Part shown: positions 61,901-64,000 of the stretch, one piece after another
How the letters are laid out: the number at the start of each line of letters is the position of its first letter
Numbering within the stretch: position 1 is the stretch's first letter
DNA from: Tubiluchus corallicola
Taxonomy: Eukaryota; Priapulida; Priapulimorpha; Priapulimorphida; Tubiluchidae
Reading direction: 5' to 3'
Assembly: GCA_030141605.1 (NCBI GenBank)
Contig: JAQGDQ010000640.1
Span: 56,402 to 120,401, forward strand
DNA: 64,000 nt
Notes under the pieces: model-generated
Seen by the model: the letters and a program-made list of their open reading frames with translations, nothing else
Told to the model about the DNA's origin: nothing
Database searches by the model: none
Made by a program: the position numbers and the translations under genes

Positions 61901-62670
61901 TTCAATAAATCTTCTCCATGGCTAAATTCTAATGATAAAATTAATGTACCGGGTAAGTTATTATTTTTTTAAATGTCTCTTTGGTATTGGAGAGAAATCG
62001 ATTGTTCTGCAGCCAATCAACGCATCTGCATAAGCTCTCTGCATGCCCGTCGACATCATTGATACGTCGGCAGAGGTCAACGAGATGAGTCAGCCTAAGG
62101 AAGGCGTGTCGCGTTCGACTATGAAGCTATTGTAAGCAATGCCCGAAATTAAAAAACGTGCTTCTTATCCTGCAAATTTCAAACTAAAAGGTCTGACTCC
62201 AGTTGATATTTTTGATGAGAGTGATGAGGAATTTAATGATTTCTATGATGAATAAAGTTATTCATTACCAAAAAACTTTTTTCCAGAATTTTTGCCTAAA
62301 AATTGAAGGGGTCTCTTATACACAAGGGTCTCTTATACATGGGAAAATACGGTAATCTTCAGCAGCACTTGGTTGATAGTTGATACTAAATGCTTGTGTT
62401 TGAACCAAATCAGTATGTGATGCTATTTTACCTAAGCTTACAATTAAATACTAAATGATTTAATGGTGGCACCTTCTAATGCATTTAAACCCAAAATATT
62501 TTTTGCAGACCTCGGAATTGCTGAATCATTATTTCACACTCTGTGCTCAAGGAAGGGAAAATGAAGTTGTGGCAGATATGAACAAAATGCCATCTACTAC
62601 TGTCACGAGAGAGTGCCTTGCTAAATCTTCTTTAGCTGAAGCTCAAAATGAAGTATTACATAATTTCTAA
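58909..62670 (+). CDS. TSR2: TSR2 pre-rRNA-processing / eS26 escortin, four exons visible
   Basis: TSR2 binds eS26 (RPS26) and delivers it to the pre-40S particle. Exons: 58909-58983, 60927-61017, 61516-61607, 62509-62670; junctions GT-AG, phases agree, 139 residues. Signatures: [61 protein letters not shown]. These match the helical TSR2 core. The start is taken at 58909 (A at -3, G at +4); an in-frame ATG at 58795 would add 38 residues with no family resemblance and has T at -3. Vertebrate TSR2 is about 190 residues and ends in an acidic tail plus a DGWxxVRRK motif; neither is present. The last exon either ends at 62670 or is spliced earlier to an exon outside the window. Confidence 0.92.
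60927..61017 (+). CDS. TSR2: TSR2 exon 2
   Basis: 30 codons plus one base: [20 protein letters not shown] then AVYHFFQEN. Acceptor CTTTCCAG, donor G|GTACC, ends in phase 1. The first codon is an internal methionine. Confidence 0.94.
61516..61607 (+). CDS. TSR2: TSR2 exon 3
   Basis: 31 codons, [20 protein letters not shown] followed by [11 protein letters not shown], the most conserved TSR2 stretch. Acceptor TATTTTCAG, donor GTGAAC, ends in phase 0. It has no start codon of its own and was found by motif. Confidence 0.95.
61728..62354 (+). mobile_element. pogo-like MITE in TSR2 intron 3
   Basis: 627 bp between TA dinucleotides with the same CCGTATTTTCCC and GTATAAGAGACCC ends as 6163-6652. 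It is inverted relative to that copy and keeps more of the 5' part (62000-62130), including what would be the transposase leader. It carries the internally deleted mini-ORF at 62139-62255. Confidence 0.9.
62139..62255 (+). pseudogene. Internally deleted pogo-like transposase mini-ORF (38 codons)
   Basis: It starts ATGCCCGAAATT and reads [17 protein letters not shown], similar to the KRxSYxxxFKLKV opening of pogo-family transposases. It then jumps in frame to the acidic tail [14 protein letters not shown] and a TAA. The tail is shared with the remnant at 6262-6402. The DNA-binding and DDE domains are lost. Confidence 0.65.
62509..62670 (+). CDS. TSR2: TSR2 exon 4 (3' limit uncertain)
   Basis: 53 codons, [20 protein letters not shown] through AEAQNEV, then VLHNF and TAA. 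Acceptor TTTTTGCAG. A possible donor, GAA|GTATTA at 62652, would remove the last residues and connect to an acidic-tail exon beyond the window. Confidence 0.85.
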   Translation, partial: TSELLNHYFTLCAQGRENEVVADMNKMPSTTVTRECLAKSSLAEAQNEVLHNF

Positions 62671-64000
62671 CACTAATATGCAAGTAATCACACATTGATT
62701 TTCATGGTAAAGCAACAGCTGCACAACAATGTCTTACCCTCAGTCTTGTACCATGCAGATTCGAAAGACCATAATTAATGATAGTACTGTTTGTGGTAGA
62801 ATTTTTATCAAAATCTTCTGGGAATTCTGACAAATGGTGAAAAAACAAACTAGGCAGATTTTAAAATATACGAGAGTTACTGCATTTATTCTACATTGCT
62901 TGTAACACCCAGAATCACTTGGAATTGTTTTTATTCAAAAGGCTACCTATTAATTTATGTTAAAATCTTTTTATATGCTCATGGCCTTTCGATGAATTGT
63001 TTATGGCATGTTAGCTAAAACTATGTTCCTTATACCAAAAATCGTTTAATTTGCAAGGGTAATAATTAGATGCCTATGATGTCATGATGATAAATTATTT
63101 CTAGGAACTGTCATCTTGTAATTTAGAACTTGATGTTGTGAATTTCTGTTGCTTCACACGTCTTACTATGGTTCACACATCATAGATGCAGATATTCACA
63201 CATCATAATGATGCAGATTTTGCACTACCAGAAATATGTATTGCTGAGCACGACATAATTGTGCAGAAGCAGTGTTATAATAGTTCTGCATGCTGACATT
63301 GCGGATGTGTGAATCAGGGGTAGTCATCCAAAACTGTGTGACTGATGATAAAGCGTTTTAGGCTCTCTAAACTTTCTATACAATCTTCTTTAATTCGTTT
63401 TCTGCATTGCAAAGCATTGTGTGTCAAAGTCAATCAATGGCTGTTTTTTTTCCAGCACATGGACTTAGATTAAATAAAAATTACCTCGTATACTCAAATT
63501 TCGTTAAACTTTCAAAGCTACGCGCGGCTCAGTGAATCTGCTAATATTGGCAGTGGCGCCTTTTTGTCACATTCGTGTGGCCGACAAATAGAACCATGAT
63601 CATGAACTGCAGCGTTAGTTTCTGACGTCATATGATGTAGAGCCCATTTTTTTGACATCATGCGTTTAAACAGTACTGTAACACCTATGCAAATGTGCTT
63701 GACGCACAAGGGAAGACGCCTGCCATTGCCCAAACTGTGGTTAGTTTCTCACGTAAGCAATAGCTGTGTTCGGTTTCCGTTAATTAACTTTCTAAGTTAA
63801 TTATTCAAATATAAGAAACAATTGCTAACTTTTATGGGCAAGAAAATGTATATTTTGAAGAGTAAATTAAAATGACATTGAGTCTAAACAATCGTCCGGT
63901 CTTCCTTTAATAAATAAAGCTTAATACACTCGGCTTTAAATATTGTATCACCTACATGCTGTCCTTTTTCATACAGAGCTTGCATTAACAGTAACGCTGT
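62671..64000. other. Downstream of TSR2 exon 4
   Basis: Either 3' flank or a further TSR2 intron. No exon with an acidic tail was found here. The right half is occupied by the MITE copy at 63463-63910. An AATAAA in the 63470 area is the first strong candidate poly(A) signal. Confidence 0.4.
63463..63910 (+). mobile_element. MITE copy 2 of the 45.1-kb family, truncated at its left end
   Basis: Inverted copy of 45111-45658. Its right end, GAGTCTAAACAATCGTCCGG then TCTTCCTTTAA, matches the left terminus of copy 1 in reverse. Similarity runs back to GGACTTAGATTAAAT near 63463 and then stops, so about 100 bp including one terminus is missing. A minus frame across it is a shadow. Confidence 0.75.

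Overview
The window is nuclear DNA of an invertebrate animal. It is AT-rich, the genes are split by introns from a few hundred bases up to 22 kb, splice sites are canonical GT-AG, and DNA-transposon and retroposon debris fills much of the non-coding space. The phylum cannot be fixed from the sequence. The single laminin beta chain of LAMB1/2 type, the intron sizes and the repeat types suit a marine invertebrate such as an ascidian, another invertebrate deuterostome or a lophotrochozoan.

Three protein-coding genes can be reconstructed exon by exon with consistent phases. (1) Laminin subunit beta, minus strand, 38451 down to 1118: the first 15 coding exons (815 complete codons) cover the signal peptide, the LN domain, LE repeats 1-5, the L4b (LF) domain and the first LE repeat after it. 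The rest of the gene lies beyond the left edge. (2) SPF45/RBM17, minus strand, 54166 down to 44798: a complete 10-exon, 398-residue splicing factor with a G-patch and a C-terminal UHM domain. (3) TSR2, plus strand, 58909 to 62670: four exons of the ribosome-biogenesis escortin of eS26. The expected acidic tail is not visible and is probably in an exon beyond the right edge.

The 22.3-kb first laminin intron (16126-38393) holds a (GA)n tract of about 360 bp, a nearly identical 1730-bp tandem duplication, a hAT-type element abutting it, a 5'-truncated LINE, 5S-rRNA-like and tRNA-like SINE pieces, and one GC-richer block. The 38.5-44.6 kb interval separates the 3' end of SPF45 from laminin. It carries a candidate laminin promoter and a non-coding first exon near 42.8-42.9 kb. 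The 54.2-58.8 kb interval separates the two divergently transcribed genes SPF45 and TSR2.

Mobile DNA is the most notable content: pogo-like MITEs, one with an in-frame fused transposase mini-ORF; hAT-type elements, two with target-site duplications; a MITE family with copies at 45.1 and 63.5 kb; an RTE-type retroelement whose target-site duplication copied the intronic side of the SPF45 exon 9 donor; and at least four fragments resembling 5S rRNA. No undescribed multi-gene system was found. The three genes are ordinary housekeeping or matrix genes that do not work together.
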